Shown here one piece after another: positions 16,265 through 23,404 of a stretch of 54,308 nt of DNA. A model generated the notes under the pieces. The model did not search any database, had not been told where the DNA came from, and saw only the letters and a program-made list of their open reading frames with translations. The stretch spans positions 1 through 54,308 of the forward strand of contig CAJLRE010000006.1 in assembly GCA_905208975.1 (NCBI GenBank). The letters run 5' to 3'. Position 1 is the first letter of the stretch, and each line of letters begins with the position of its first letter. The translations under genes and the position numbers were made by a program. Source of the DNA: an uncultured Collinsella sp. Its GTDB lineage: Bacteria > Actinomycetota > Coriobacteriia > Coriobacteriales > Coriobacteriaceae.

Positions 16265-16924
16265 CTACTCACCGAGCATCTCTTGGAGCTTGGCTGCCAC
16301 GGCATGTCCCAAGCTCTCGTGGCTTTCGGGCATCATATGCAGATAGTCGATATCGCCCGGCTCGGCATAATCGGCGGCATTCAAAAAGTCGCAGCCAAAC
16401 TGCTCAGCCACATGCGCGTAGTACTCACCAAAATGTTCCGAGGCTTCTACGGAATGCTCGTCAAAGTCGGTCATATATACATCGGCGATCTGCGGCTTAA
16501 TCTTGATAGGTGCCATCAGCAGAATCCGTGGGCAGGGCGCGGCATCGGTCCAGGCAAACGCACGGACGGCGCGAATCAACGCCATGGCACCACGGGCGAT
16601 ATCGGAAGCTGTCACGCCAAAGACCGTCTTACAGTCGTTGGTGCCCAGCATGATCACAATGGCGTCCAGCGGCTTATGGGCCTCGAGCAGCATCGGAAGT
16701 GCGCGGATGCCGTTAAGATTGGTGTCCAGATGGCACATGTCGTCGCGTACCGTCGTGCGGCCGTTGAGGCCTTCTTCAATTACATGCCAGCCCTCGCCTA
16801 AGTCACGTTGGGCCACGCCGCACCAGCGCACATCCTGCGCATAGCGCACCGCGGTGCCGTCGCGCATGCCCGCCGGATCGTAACCATAGGTGTTGCTGTC
16901 GCCAAAGCATAGAACGTTTTTCAT
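16265..16924 (-). CDS. SGNH/GDSL-family hydrolase
   Basis: 219-residue esterase-like protein. Block I is FGDSNTYGYD with nucleophile Ser10, block III is GTND (94-97), and block V is DYLH (Asp193-x-x-His196). The Gly of block II lies in EGLNGRTT. There is no signal peptide, so it is cytoplasmic. Relatives hydrolyse short acyl esters, for example acetylated sugars; the substrate is unknown. The ATG at 16924 has GAGGGG upstream. Confidence 0.9.
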   Translation of the reverse strand: MKNVLCFGDSNTYGYDPAGMRDGTAVRYAQDVRWCGVAQRDLGEGWHVIEEGLNGRTTVRDDMCHLDTNLNGIRALPMLLEAHKPLDAIVIMLGTNDCKTVFGVTASDIARGAMALIRAVRAFAWTDAAPCPRILLMAPIKIKPQIADVYMTDFDEHSVEASEHFGEYYAHVAEQFGCDFLNAADYAEPGDIDYLHMMPESHESLGHAVAAKLQEMLGE

Positions 16925-16941
16925 CGTAAGCCCCTCGCTCA

Positions 16942-16979
16942 GTAAAAAGCCGACGGAAGCAGCCTCTCCCGTCGGCTCG
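16942..16979 (-). terminator. Terminator of the PARG-like gene
   Basis: AGCCGACGG at 16977-16969 (minus strand) pairs with CCGTCGGCT at 16956-16948 around a 12-base loop, followed by TTTTACTG. Confidence 0.8.
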
Positions 16980-17002
16980 ACCTATCTGTCAGCACGTACC
17001 GA

Positions 17003-18133
17003 TTACAGGTACTTGCGCCAATCGTCCTCGTCCTCATCATCCTCGGTAGCAGCCTGGGCCTGCTCGGCGGCGCGAGCTGCCGCAGCGCGAGCGGCAACCT
17101 GGGCATAGGACTCCTCGTTGCGCTCGGGGAAGTTTGCCAGCACGTGCTCGAACTTGGCAAAATCCTCATCCCAGCGCGTAGAAGGCACGGCAAAGAAGAC
17201 TTGCTTGACCTTGAAGTCGCCCGATGCGAGCTCCTTGCGGAAAATCTCGGCCACGGCCTCGGCATCAAAACCGTTGTTGTCGCAGCCCCAAGCGCCCAGT
17301 ACGAGCTTCTCGCGACCCAGCTCGTCGCAGATGGCGAGCACAAAGCGGATACGGTCGCGCAGCGCGTCCAGCAGCGCATCGTCGCTCACGCGGTACTCCT
17401 GGCGTGCGCGCTTGGCATTGGGCGCGGCGGCCACGATCACATCGGCATACGCATGCACGTGGTTGCGGTCAAAACGCACCGCAGGCACTACCAGCGCACG
17501 GTTGCGGTAGAGCTCGCAGTTGATATTGCGGCGACGGTTCTCGCCATACCACTTGCGCTGCTTGTCGAGCACGTTGTACAGATACGAATCGGCGCAGAGC
17601 GTAGCCTCCTGGCCCAGATAGCCCTGGATGTAGCCGCCACCCGGGTTGGTGAACGAGGCAAAGGCGAGCACTGCCATGTCGCAGAACTGCGCATAGCCAC
17701 GGCCGTTGTCCAGAATGGCCTGCGTGGCGGAGGCATCAAGCACGGTGACCTCGGGCAGGGTCGGAGCGGGCTCCTCGGCAGGCGCGGACTCGGTCTCTGC
17801 GGGTTTCTCGGCAGGCGCAGACTCGTCCGTGACCTCGGTCTCGACGGACGCAACCTCAGCGGCCTCGACCTCGACGGACTCAGACTCCTCGGCAACCGGC
17901 TCCTCGGCAGCCGCAGCCGCTTGGGCCTTGGCCTTCATCGCCGCGACAAAGCCGGCAGGCATACCGTCAAACTCGCGAACACCGGCAAGCGAACGCTCGA
18001 TATCCTTGGCGCACGCTTCGGACACAGTTGCCACGTGACGCTCGGCGGCCTTAGCACGGGCCTCGCGCTTGGGATTGGGCTGACCCGCTCGGTTGGACCT
18101 GCGGTTACGGTTCCTGTTGTCGACGTCTGCCAT
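17003..18133 (-). CDS. PARG-like macrodomain protein (TIGR02452 type) with altered QEE motif
   Basis: 376 residues. A basic N-terminus (about 1-30, NRNRNRRSNRAG) and a helical block (about 30-70) precede an Ala/Glu/Pro-rich linker (about 70-128, with repeated SAPAE units). The macrodomain (about 130-345) follows, and the C-terminus is acidic. The PARG loop is visible as TNPGGGYIQGYLGQEATLC: GGG at 165-167, then Gln175-Glu176-Ala177. Active poly(ADP-ribose) glycohydrolases have QEE with the second Glu catalytic, so Ala177 suggests a binding-only or altered enzyme. A second conserved stretch is VLGAWGCDNNGFD. The ATG at 18133 follows GAAAGGTGG. Confidence 0.8.
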   Translation of the reverse strand: MADVDNRNRNRRSNRAGQPNPKREARAKAAERHVATVSEACAKDIERSLAGVREFDGMPAGFVAAMKAKAQAAAAAEEPVAEESESVEVEAAEVASVETEVTDESAPAEKPAETESAPAEEPAPTLPEVTVLDASATQAILDNGRGYAQFCDMAVLAFASFTNPGGGYIQGYLGQEATLCADSYLYNVLDKQRKWYGENRRRNINCELYRNRALVVPAVRFDRNHVHAYADVIVAAAPNAKRARQEYRVSDDALLDALRDRIRFVLAICDELGREKLVLGAWGCDNNGFDAEAVAEIFRKELASGDFKVKQVFFAVPSTRWDEDFAKFEHVLANFPERNEESYAQVAARAAAARAAEQAQAATEDDEDEDDWRKYL

Positions 18134-18197
18134 ACGTGGCCACCTTTCCTGTCGCTGCCGCTATCGGCTTTTCCCATCCATGATACCCCGCCGCGTA

Positions 18198-18228
18198 CAA
18201 AAAAGACGGCCCCGAAGGACCGCCTTTC
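18198..18228 (-). terminator. Terminator of the BI-1/YccA gene
   Basis: Imperfect stem AAAGGCGGTCC with GGGGCCGTCTTT on the minus strand, running into a TTTTTTG tract. Confidence 0.75.
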
Positions 18229-18270
18229 GCATCGATTTGCACGCACGGCAAGCACCGCCGCAATTCGCCA

Positions 18271-18966
18271 CTAATCGCGACGGCCAAGGATGTTCAGGAT
18301 GCGCAGGAACACGTTGATAATGTCCACGAACAGATTGGACGCCATGAGCACGGCGTTGGGCAGCGTAGGCGGCACCGTCGTGGCAACATAGGTGTCGTAG
18401 CCAATAAAGCCGGCGAACACCACGATCACGATCAGATCGGTGATGGTCTGCGAGACGCCCATGAACATCAGCACGATCTCAACCAGAATAGTGGCGAGCA
18501 GAATGCCAAAACCGATGCCATATACGCGCTGGAAAAACTTGGGGAACGTCACGCCCAAAGCGCCAAAGACAAAGGTGATAGCGGCCGTGGCGATAAAGGC
18601 AGTGTTGATGGTGGGCAGGTCGTAGTTGGCAAGGCCAAACGACGCGGTCAGGCCAAAGGTACTCGCAAAGATTACGTAGCCCACAAGGGACAAGCCCACG
18701 GACTGCTTGCTGGCGGCGGCCGACATCATGACCATGCCGACGATGGTCAAAATAAACGAGCCAAAGACCAGCGGCAAGGCGGCGCCGCTCATCATCATGC
18801 GCGCAAACGACATGGTGCTCGTAAAGTAGGCGCCGGCGCCCATGGCGCAAAAGCCCAAGAAGATCAGGGCAGACATGGCGAGATTGTACGCGCGCGGCGA
18901 CATCTCCTTGGCGCGGCTTGCGCCGGTCTCGACGGGGCCGTTCTGATAGCCCTGGATATCGTTCAT
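18271..18966 (-). CDS. Bax inhibitor-1 / YccA family membrane protein
   Basis: 231 residues with seven predicted hydrophobic helices between about 30 and 225 and a hydrophilic N-terminus. The family C-terminal pattern is clear: DTYVATT, then ASNLFVDIINVFLRILNILG, ending GRRD. Bacterial members are proposed to be pH-dependent ion channels or FtsH-interacting stress proteins. The ATG at 18966 has AAAGGA upstream. Function here is inferred from the family only. Confidence 0.9.
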   Translation of the reverse strand: MNDIQGYQNGPVETGASRAKEMSPRAYNLAMSALIFLGFCAMGAGAYFTSTMSFARMMMSGAALPLVFGSFILTIVGMVMMSAAASKQSVGLSLVGYVIFASTFGLTASFGLANYDLPTINTAFIATAAITFVFGALGVTFPKFFQRVYGIGFGILLATILVEIVLMFMGVSQTITDLIVIVVFAGFIGYDTYVATTVPPTLPNAVLMASNLFVDIINVFLRILNILGRRD

Positions 18967-19050
18967 AGGTTCGTCCTTTCAAAAAGCGCCACAAATAACG
19001 GCGCAGTAGCTGACAAGATTCCTGTCATTGTACCCGAATGCCGTACGTCC

Positions 19051-19389
19051 TTACCCACGGCGCTCGCCCTCGAGCGTACGGTCGAATGCCCACACCCACC
19101 AACGCATCAGATGGGCCTGCGAGCCATCTGGTCGTTCGCGCGTCTGGTCCTCCAGATACAACTCGGTCGCATGACCGCCAAAACGGACCCTATAGGTTGC
19201 CGTACGAATGCCGTGAACCGTCAGGCCAAACCCAGTGGTCGAGACAATCTCGTCAATCGTAAAGCAACGACCGTCGACCCAGCAGACGGTGACCGGCACA
19301 ACCTGTCCGCCCGCGAGGATGCGAGCCACGACGTCCACATACTGCTTGTGCACGCGTCGAGTTTTGCCATCTGTCTGTCGATATTCCAT
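19051..19389 (-). CDS. Hypothetical protein (112 residues)
   Basis: The product starts MEYRQTDGKTRR and is rich in beta-forming residues, with a WVDGRCFTIDEI segment and a C-terminal MRWWVWAFDRTLEG. No signal peptide or membrane helix is seen. The start is uncertain: a GGGGG tract lies almost directly against the ATG at 19389, and an earlier in-frame ATG lacks a ribosome-binding site. Small single-domain proteins of this kind with a GRxF/Y-xxxE pattern occur in Gram-positives, but I do not recognise the family with confidence. It is divergent from pit. Confidence 0.6.
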   Translation of the reverse strand: MEYRQTDGKTRRVHKQYVDVVARILAGGQVVPVTVCWVDGRCFTIDEIVSTTGFGLTVHGIRTATYRVRFGGHATELYLEDQTRERPDGSQAHLMRWWVWAFDRTLEGERRG

Positions 19390-19597
19390 GCCCCCTATTA
19401 TCGAACGCATGTTTGCATGTTGTAAAGCGAACAGACTGTGGTTTTTGGAGTGTCGTAGCAATCGCGCGTGTCCGCATGGCGTGATAGCAAAAAGAACACC
19501 CACGGTCAACAGGGCTAATATTCAATTTTAGTGCCAAAAAATTACTTCTCCCATCAGAACTCGGCAAAGAAACCCGCAGGAGGTGATACGATTTATC

Positions 19598-19609
19598 ATG
19601 TTTTTGTAA
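19598..19609 (+). other. Possible 3-codon upstream ORF before pit
   Basis: A perfect AGGAGGTGAT (19578-19587) precedes ATG TTT TTG TAA by 10 bases. The only product would be Met-Phe-Leu. The pit start at 19640 itself has only a weak AGAAAG site, so an upstream initiation region could load ribosomes for it. Its use is not shown. Confidence 0.25.
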
Positions 19610-19639
19610 CGTGTCTGCAAACTTCGAGAAAGCCCATAT

Positions 19640-20689
19640 ATGGACGTAACGTTCTCAACCTTCCTCGGCCAAATTGTGTCGAACCCAGTCCTTGCCGTCA
19701 CCGTGATCCTCGCGTTGGGCGCCATCTTCGTCAACGGATGGACCGACGCGCCCAACGCCATCGCGACCTGCGTCACTACGCGTTGCATGCCCGCCCGCGC
19801 CGCCATTCTCATGAGCGCCGCATTCAACTTCCTCGGCGTGCTCATCATGACGCACTTTAACGCGAGCGTCGCCAATACCATCTCGCATATCGTTGACTTT
19901 GGCGGAAACAGCACCATGGCGCTCGCCTGCCTGTGCGCGGCGCTCTTCTCCATCGTCGTCTACGGCGCCACGGCATCGCGTTTTGGCATCCCCACCTCGC
20001 AAAGCCACAGCCTTATCGCCGGCCTGACCGGTGCCGCTATCGCCCTCGGCGGCGCGAGCAGCGTCAACGTCCACGAGTGGATGAAGGTCATCTACGGCCT
20101 GGCGCTCTCCATCGGCCTGGGCTTTGTCATGGGCTGGGTCCTGTGCAAGCTCGTCTCGATTCTTTTCGCCGCCGCCAACAGGCGACGTGCCAACGTCTTC
20201 TTTAAATACGCTCAGATCGCGAGTGCCGCGGCCATGAGCTTCATGCACGGCGCGCAGGATGGACAGAAGTTCATCGGCGTGCTCTTTTTAGGCGTGGCCT
20301 TTGCCAGCGGCCAGACGAGCGTCGGCGATGCCGGCATCCCCATCTGGATTATGCTGCTATGCTCGGCCACCATGGGCATCGGCACCAGCGTGGGCGGCGA
20401 GCGCATCATCAAGTCCGTTGGCCAGAGCATGGTCAAGCTCGAAAAGTACCAGGGCTTCTCCGCCGACCTGGCGGGCGCCGCGAACCTGCTGCTTGCCACC
20501 CTTACCGGCATCCCCGTGTCCTCCACGCACATCAAGACCTGCGCCATCATGGGCGTCGGTGCCGTCAAGCGCCTCTCGGCCATCAACTTCGGCGTGGTCA
20601 AGGACATGATGTTCACCTGGTTCTTCACCTTCCCCGCCTGCGGACTCATCAGCTTTGTCATGGCCAAGCTGTTCATGATGTTCCTCTAG
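19640..20689 (+). CDS. pit: PiT-family inorganic phosphate permease
   Basis: 349 residues, about ten membrane helices. The two PiT signature repeats are visible: VNGWTDAPNAIAT at 31-43 with GIPTSQSHSL at 116-125, and FMHGAQDGQKF at 201-211 with GIPVSSTHIKT near 294. It transports phosphate, probably as a metal-phosphate complex, driven by the ion gradient. DUF47 follows 67 bp downstream. The shorter length compared with E. coli PitA reflects a small central loop. The start has a weak ribosome-binding site; see the upstream AGGAGG. Confidence 0.93.
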   Translation: MDVTFSTFLGQIVSNPVLAVTVILALGAIFVNGWTDAPNAIATCVTTRCMPARAAILMSAAFNFLGVLIMTHFNASVANTISHIVDFGGNSTMALACLCAALFSIVVYGATASRFGIPTSQSHSLIAGLTGAAIALGGASSVNVHEWMKVIYGLALSIGLGFVMGWVLCKLVSILFAAANRRRANVFFKYAQIASAAAMSFMHGAQDGQKFIGVLFLGVAFASGQTSVGDAGIPIWIMLLCSATMGIGTSVGGERIIKSVGQSMVKLEKYQGFSADLAGAANLLLATLTGIPVSSTHIKTCAIMGVGAVKRLSAINFGVVKDMMFTWFFTFPACGLISFVMAKLFMMFL

Positions 20690-20756
20690 CCACACCGAGC
20701 GTCCATCCGGACTGCAATGCATCGCCCACCCGTCTTCGCCTCGAAAGGACCCACCC

Positions 20757-21380
20757 ATGGCAAAGAAACCCGATTCGTTCTACTTCGATAACTACGTCGC
20801 CTGCGCCGACCTCGCCGTCCAGGCCGCAGAGCTGCTCATCAAGATTTTTGAGAACTTCGACCCGGCGCAGATCCACGACATGCTCGAGGAGATGCATGCG
20901 ATTGAGCATGCGGCCGACATGAAGCACCATGAGCTCGAGGACGCCCTGCTCACGGCCTTTATCACCCCGCTTGAGCGCGAGGACCTGAACCTGATGAGCT
21001 GCTCGCTCGACACCGTGCTCGACCGTATCGAGGGCGTCGTGCAGCGCGTCTACTTCACCAACATCCAGAGCATCCATCCCGATGCCATCGTGATCGCCCA
21101 CAAGGTGACCGACGCCTGCCGCGCCATGAAAGACCTGATGGTCGAGCTGCCCAACTACCGCAAGTCCAAAACGCTGCGCGAGCTCGTCATCCAGATCAAC
21201 ACCATCGAGTCCGAGGCCGACGAGCTCTATATCAACGCCATGCGCAACCTGCACGTTAACGGCAAGGACCCGCTCGAGGTTATCGCCTGGCGTGACGTGT
21301 ACGCCTTCCTGGAGTACTGCGCCGACTGCTGCGAGAATGTGGCCGATGTCGTGGATTCGATCGTCATGAAGAACAGTTAA
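20757..21380 (+). CDS. DUF47 family PhoU-like accessory protein of Pit
   Basis: 207 residues, almost entirely helical, cytoplasmic, with the family's N-terminal YFDNYVACADLAVQAA and repeated acidic motifs such as E-HAADMKHHELED, ESEADEL and CADCCENVADVVDS that form metal-binding PhoU-like bundles. DUF47 proteins usually sit beside pit and regulate or chaperone it. The ATG at 20757 follows AAAGGA. Confidence 0.92.
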   Translation: MAKKPDSFYFDNYVACADLAVQAAELLIKIFENFDPAQIHDMLEEMHAIEHAADMKHHELEDALLTAFITPLEREDLNLMSCSLDTVLDRIEGVVQRVYFTNIQSIHPDAIVIAHKVTDACRAMKDLMVELPNYRKSKTLRELVIQINTIESEADELYINAMRNLHVNGKDPLEVIAWRDVYAFLEYCADCCENVADVVDSIVMKNS

Positions 21381-21400
21381 TTGGGGGTACGTGTCCCGGC

Positions 21401-21484
21401 GGCGAAGGGCCGGCCACGGTTTGCTTTCTCACTCCGGCTGCTTTGCAGAGTCGTTCGAAAGTAAACCGTGGCCGGCCCTTCGCC
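21401..21484. repeat. Long inverted repeat (28-bp arms)
   Basis: Arms at 21401-21428 and 21457-21484 are reverse complements except at one position and flank a 28-base centre; GGTACGT/ACGTACC just outside extends the symmetry. The structure starts 21 bp after the DUF47 stop and has no T-run. The design resembles 7386-7514. Confidence 0.75.
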
Positions 21485-21663
21485 TTACGTACCACCATTG
21501 GGAACTTTGGCTGATAGTTGTAGCGCGATGGGGGTTTGGCTGAAGGGACCTTTGGTACCCGTTCGGACACTTTGGCCCTTGATGAGCGTTTGGCTGATTG
21601 CTGCTTTGGGTACTCTTTGGGTTACTTTTGGTTTGTTTGATTTTTAATTGTTGGAGGGCTTGT

Positions 21664-22194
21664 ATGTCTTATTTGGATCTGGCTCGGTCTCGGTATTCTT
21701 GTCGCGAGTTTGAGAATCGTTCTGTTGAGCAAGCTGTGGTGGATGCCATTGTTGAGGCTGGGCGCATTGCTCCTTCTGCTTGTAATAATCATCCAACCCG
21801 TGTGATGGTGTTGGATACGCCTGAGCTTCTAGAGAAGGCTGCTGATTGTCAGCCTCGGTTTGCTCGTGATGGGTCTATCTTTGGGGCTCCGCTTGTCTTC
21901 CTTATTTGCAGCGTTACCGATGATGCTTGGGTGCGCCCGTATGACCAGATGAATTCCAGTGAAATCGATACGTCCATCGTGTGTGATCAGATGATGATGG
22001 AGGCCACCGAGCAGGGCCTAGGAACGTGCTGGGTATGCCATTTTAAGCCTGAGGTGGCACAGGAGCAGTTCAATCTGCCCAAGGGCGTCTATCCCTATCA
22101 CATGCTCGTCTGTGGCTATCCCGCCGACCACATCGCCGATCCCGAGCATCGCGAGGCCCGCACCATTCCCCTCTCCAACTTCCTCCTCAAGTAG
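21664..22194 (+). CDS. Nitroreductase-family protein
   Basis: 176 residues of the small FMN-dependent nitroreductase group. The N-terminus LDLARSRYSCREFENRSV has the RxSxR-F motif that contacts FMN phosphate, followed by EAGRIAPSACNNHPTRVMV, GAPLVFLICS and GLGTCWVCHF. The ATG at 21664 has GGAGGG upstream; a longer frame from 21598 has none. Codon use is odd: the first half strongly prefers T-ending codons, while the last third is C/G-ending like the rest of the window. The stop codon lies inside an AGTAGATTT element. Confidence 0.88.
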   Translation: MSYLDLARSRYSCREFENRSVEQAVVDAIVEAGRIAPSACNNHPTRVMVLDTPELLEKAADCQPRFARDGSIFGAPLVFLICSVTDDAWVRPYDQMNSSEIDTSIVCDQMMMEATEQGLGTCWVCHFKPEVAQEQFNLPKGVYPYHMLVCGYPADHIADPEHREARTIPLSNFLLK

Positions 22195-22222
22195 ATTTTT
22201 GGGACATGCCTTAAAATCTACC
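22190..22222. repeat. AGTAGATTT palindromic element, copy 2
   Basis: Inverted relative to the copy at 1913-1945. GTAGATTTT pairs with AAAATCTAC around a loop containing GGGACATGCC. The nitroreductase stop codon TAG is part of its left arm. Confidence 0.7.
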
Positions 22223-22240
22223 TTCTACCGCTCACCCGTT

Positions 22241-22286
22241 CGCCGAGTTCTGCGTCATCGCACGCAGAGCTCGGCGTTTCGTTTCC
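22241..22286 (+). terminator. Terminator of the nitroreductase gene
   Basis: CGCCGAGTTCTGCGT (22241-22255) pairs with ACGCAGAGCTCGGCG (22262-22276) with one mismatch, followed by TTTCGTTT. Confidence 0.8.
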
Positions 22287-22304
22287 CAACCCGTATACAG
22301 CCAC

Positions 22305-22334
22305 AAAAAAGGAGCCCGCAGGTGCGAGCTCCTC
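22305..22334 (-). terminator. Terminator of divIVA
   Basis: GGAGCTCGC pairs with GCGGGCTCC on the minus strand and is followed by TTTTTT. This closes the long division/phosphate run. Confidence 0.8.
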
Positions 22335-22362
22335 TTAAGGACACTAGATTGCAGATCTGGTG

Positions 22363-23040
22363 CTAGTCCAGGTCGTCAGCGGCGAAGTTGTCGATCGGGG
22401 CGAAAGGGTCGGCCACGGGGACAACCGGATCAGCGACGGGCAGCGGCTCGGCAGCAGGCACGGTCACGGCAGGAGAAGCGGCAGAACCGACCGGCGTGGA
22501 GGCCATGAGGTCGGCCGGGAAGGAGTTCTGGGCATCGTCCATGAAGTGCTGGATGAGCTTGAGATACTCTGCCTTGAACTCCTCACGGGAAGCCTTGAGA
22601 CGATCGATTTCCTCGAGCTCGGCCTGCTTTTCGGTCAGAGCCTGGCGGATAACCTCGCGGGCCTTAGCGTCAGCCTCGTTGCGGATACGCTCAGCGTTCT
22701 CGTTGGCATCGTTGACGATGGTCTCAGCGGTCTGCTGGGCAGCGATCAGGGCAGCGGAAATCTGGCGCTCCTGAGCGGAGAAGTCAGGGGCGGGAGCAGC
22801 CACAGGGGCGGCAGGAACGGCCTGGGCGGTGGCATCCTGAGCCTGGGCAAGCTGAGCCTGTGCATCGGCAAGCTGCTGCTCGGTAGCAGTCAGACGACCC
22901 TTAAGGTCGACGATCTTAGCGAGCATAGCGTCAACCTCGGAGGACAGCGTCTCCAAGAAGACGTCGACCTCAGCAGGATCGTAGCCACGCTTGGCCTCAG
23001 AGAAAGTCTGAGCCTGGATGTCTGCAGGGGTAATAGCCAT
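22363..23040 (-). CDS. divIVA: DivIVA-domain protein
   Basis: 225 residues. The N-terminal lipid-binding DivIVA domain is visible (PADIQAQTF then AKRGYDPAEVDVFLETL, about 5-32). A coiled coil (about 33-68) follows, then a short Ala/Pro-rich break (about 70-85) and a second long coiled coil (about 86-165). The tail is Pro/Val/Asp-rich. DivIVA recognises curved membrane and recruits septal or polar growth machinery; in actinobacteria it is the polar scaffold. It is last in the run, 61 bp after yggT, with AAGGAGA before the ATG at 23040. Confidence 0.93.
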   Translation of the reverse strand: MAITPADIQAQTFSEAKRGYDPAEVDVFLETLSSEVDAMLAKIVDLKGRLTATEQQLADAQAQLAQAQDATAQAVPAAPVAAPAPDFSAQERQISAALIAAQQTAETIVNDANENAERIRNEADAKAREVIRQALTEKQAELEEIDRLKASREEFKAEYLKLIQHFMDDAQNSFPADLMASTPVGSAASPAVTVPAAEPLPVADPVVPVADPFAPIDNFAADDLD

Positions 23041-23101
23041 AACAAGTCTCCTTTTTCATCGCCTCGGCGCTACACGCCCGACGTAAGTTACAAAGTCAGT
23101 T

Positions 23102-23383
23102 CTATACGAGTATACCTATAAGAAGCTGCAGAACCAGCCTCTGCACCAACTGCAACGCAATAATCGCAACGACCGGCGAAAAATCGATACCGCCCATCGG
23201 CGGAATGAAACGACGGAACAGGTTGAGCCACGGACCGCACACGCTATCGAGCACCGCAGCAATATCCTGAAGTAAACCACCCTGCTTCATGGGAATCCAC
23301 GTCATAAAGCAGTAGACGACAATGAGCGTGGAATAGAAGTTGAACAGCGTGTTGACCAGCTGGACGATAGTGTAGATGTTGAT
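23102..23383 (-). CDS. yggT: YggT family membrane protein with apparent AUC start
   Basis: 93 residues with two hydrophobic segments (about 3-28 and 68-92) joined by the family loop: W-IPMKQGG, CGPWLNLFRRFIPPMGGIDFSPVVA. The frame is bounded upstream by the sepF stop codon, and no ATG, GTG or TTG occurs before the middle of the first membrane helix. ATC at 23383 has GAGGAG exactly 6 bases upstream and fits the family N-terminus. Starting at the first ATG (23305) would delete a membrane helix. In other bacteria YggT/YlmG affects cell shape, division or osmotic tolerance. Confidence 0.8.
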   Translation of the reverse strand: MNIYTIVQLVNTLFNFYSTLIVVYCFMTWIPMKQGGLLQDIAAVLDSVCGPWLNLFRRFIPPMGGIDFSPVVAIIALQLVQRLVLQLLIGILV

Positions 23384-23404
23384 GGGAATCTCCTCGTCTT
23401 GTCT

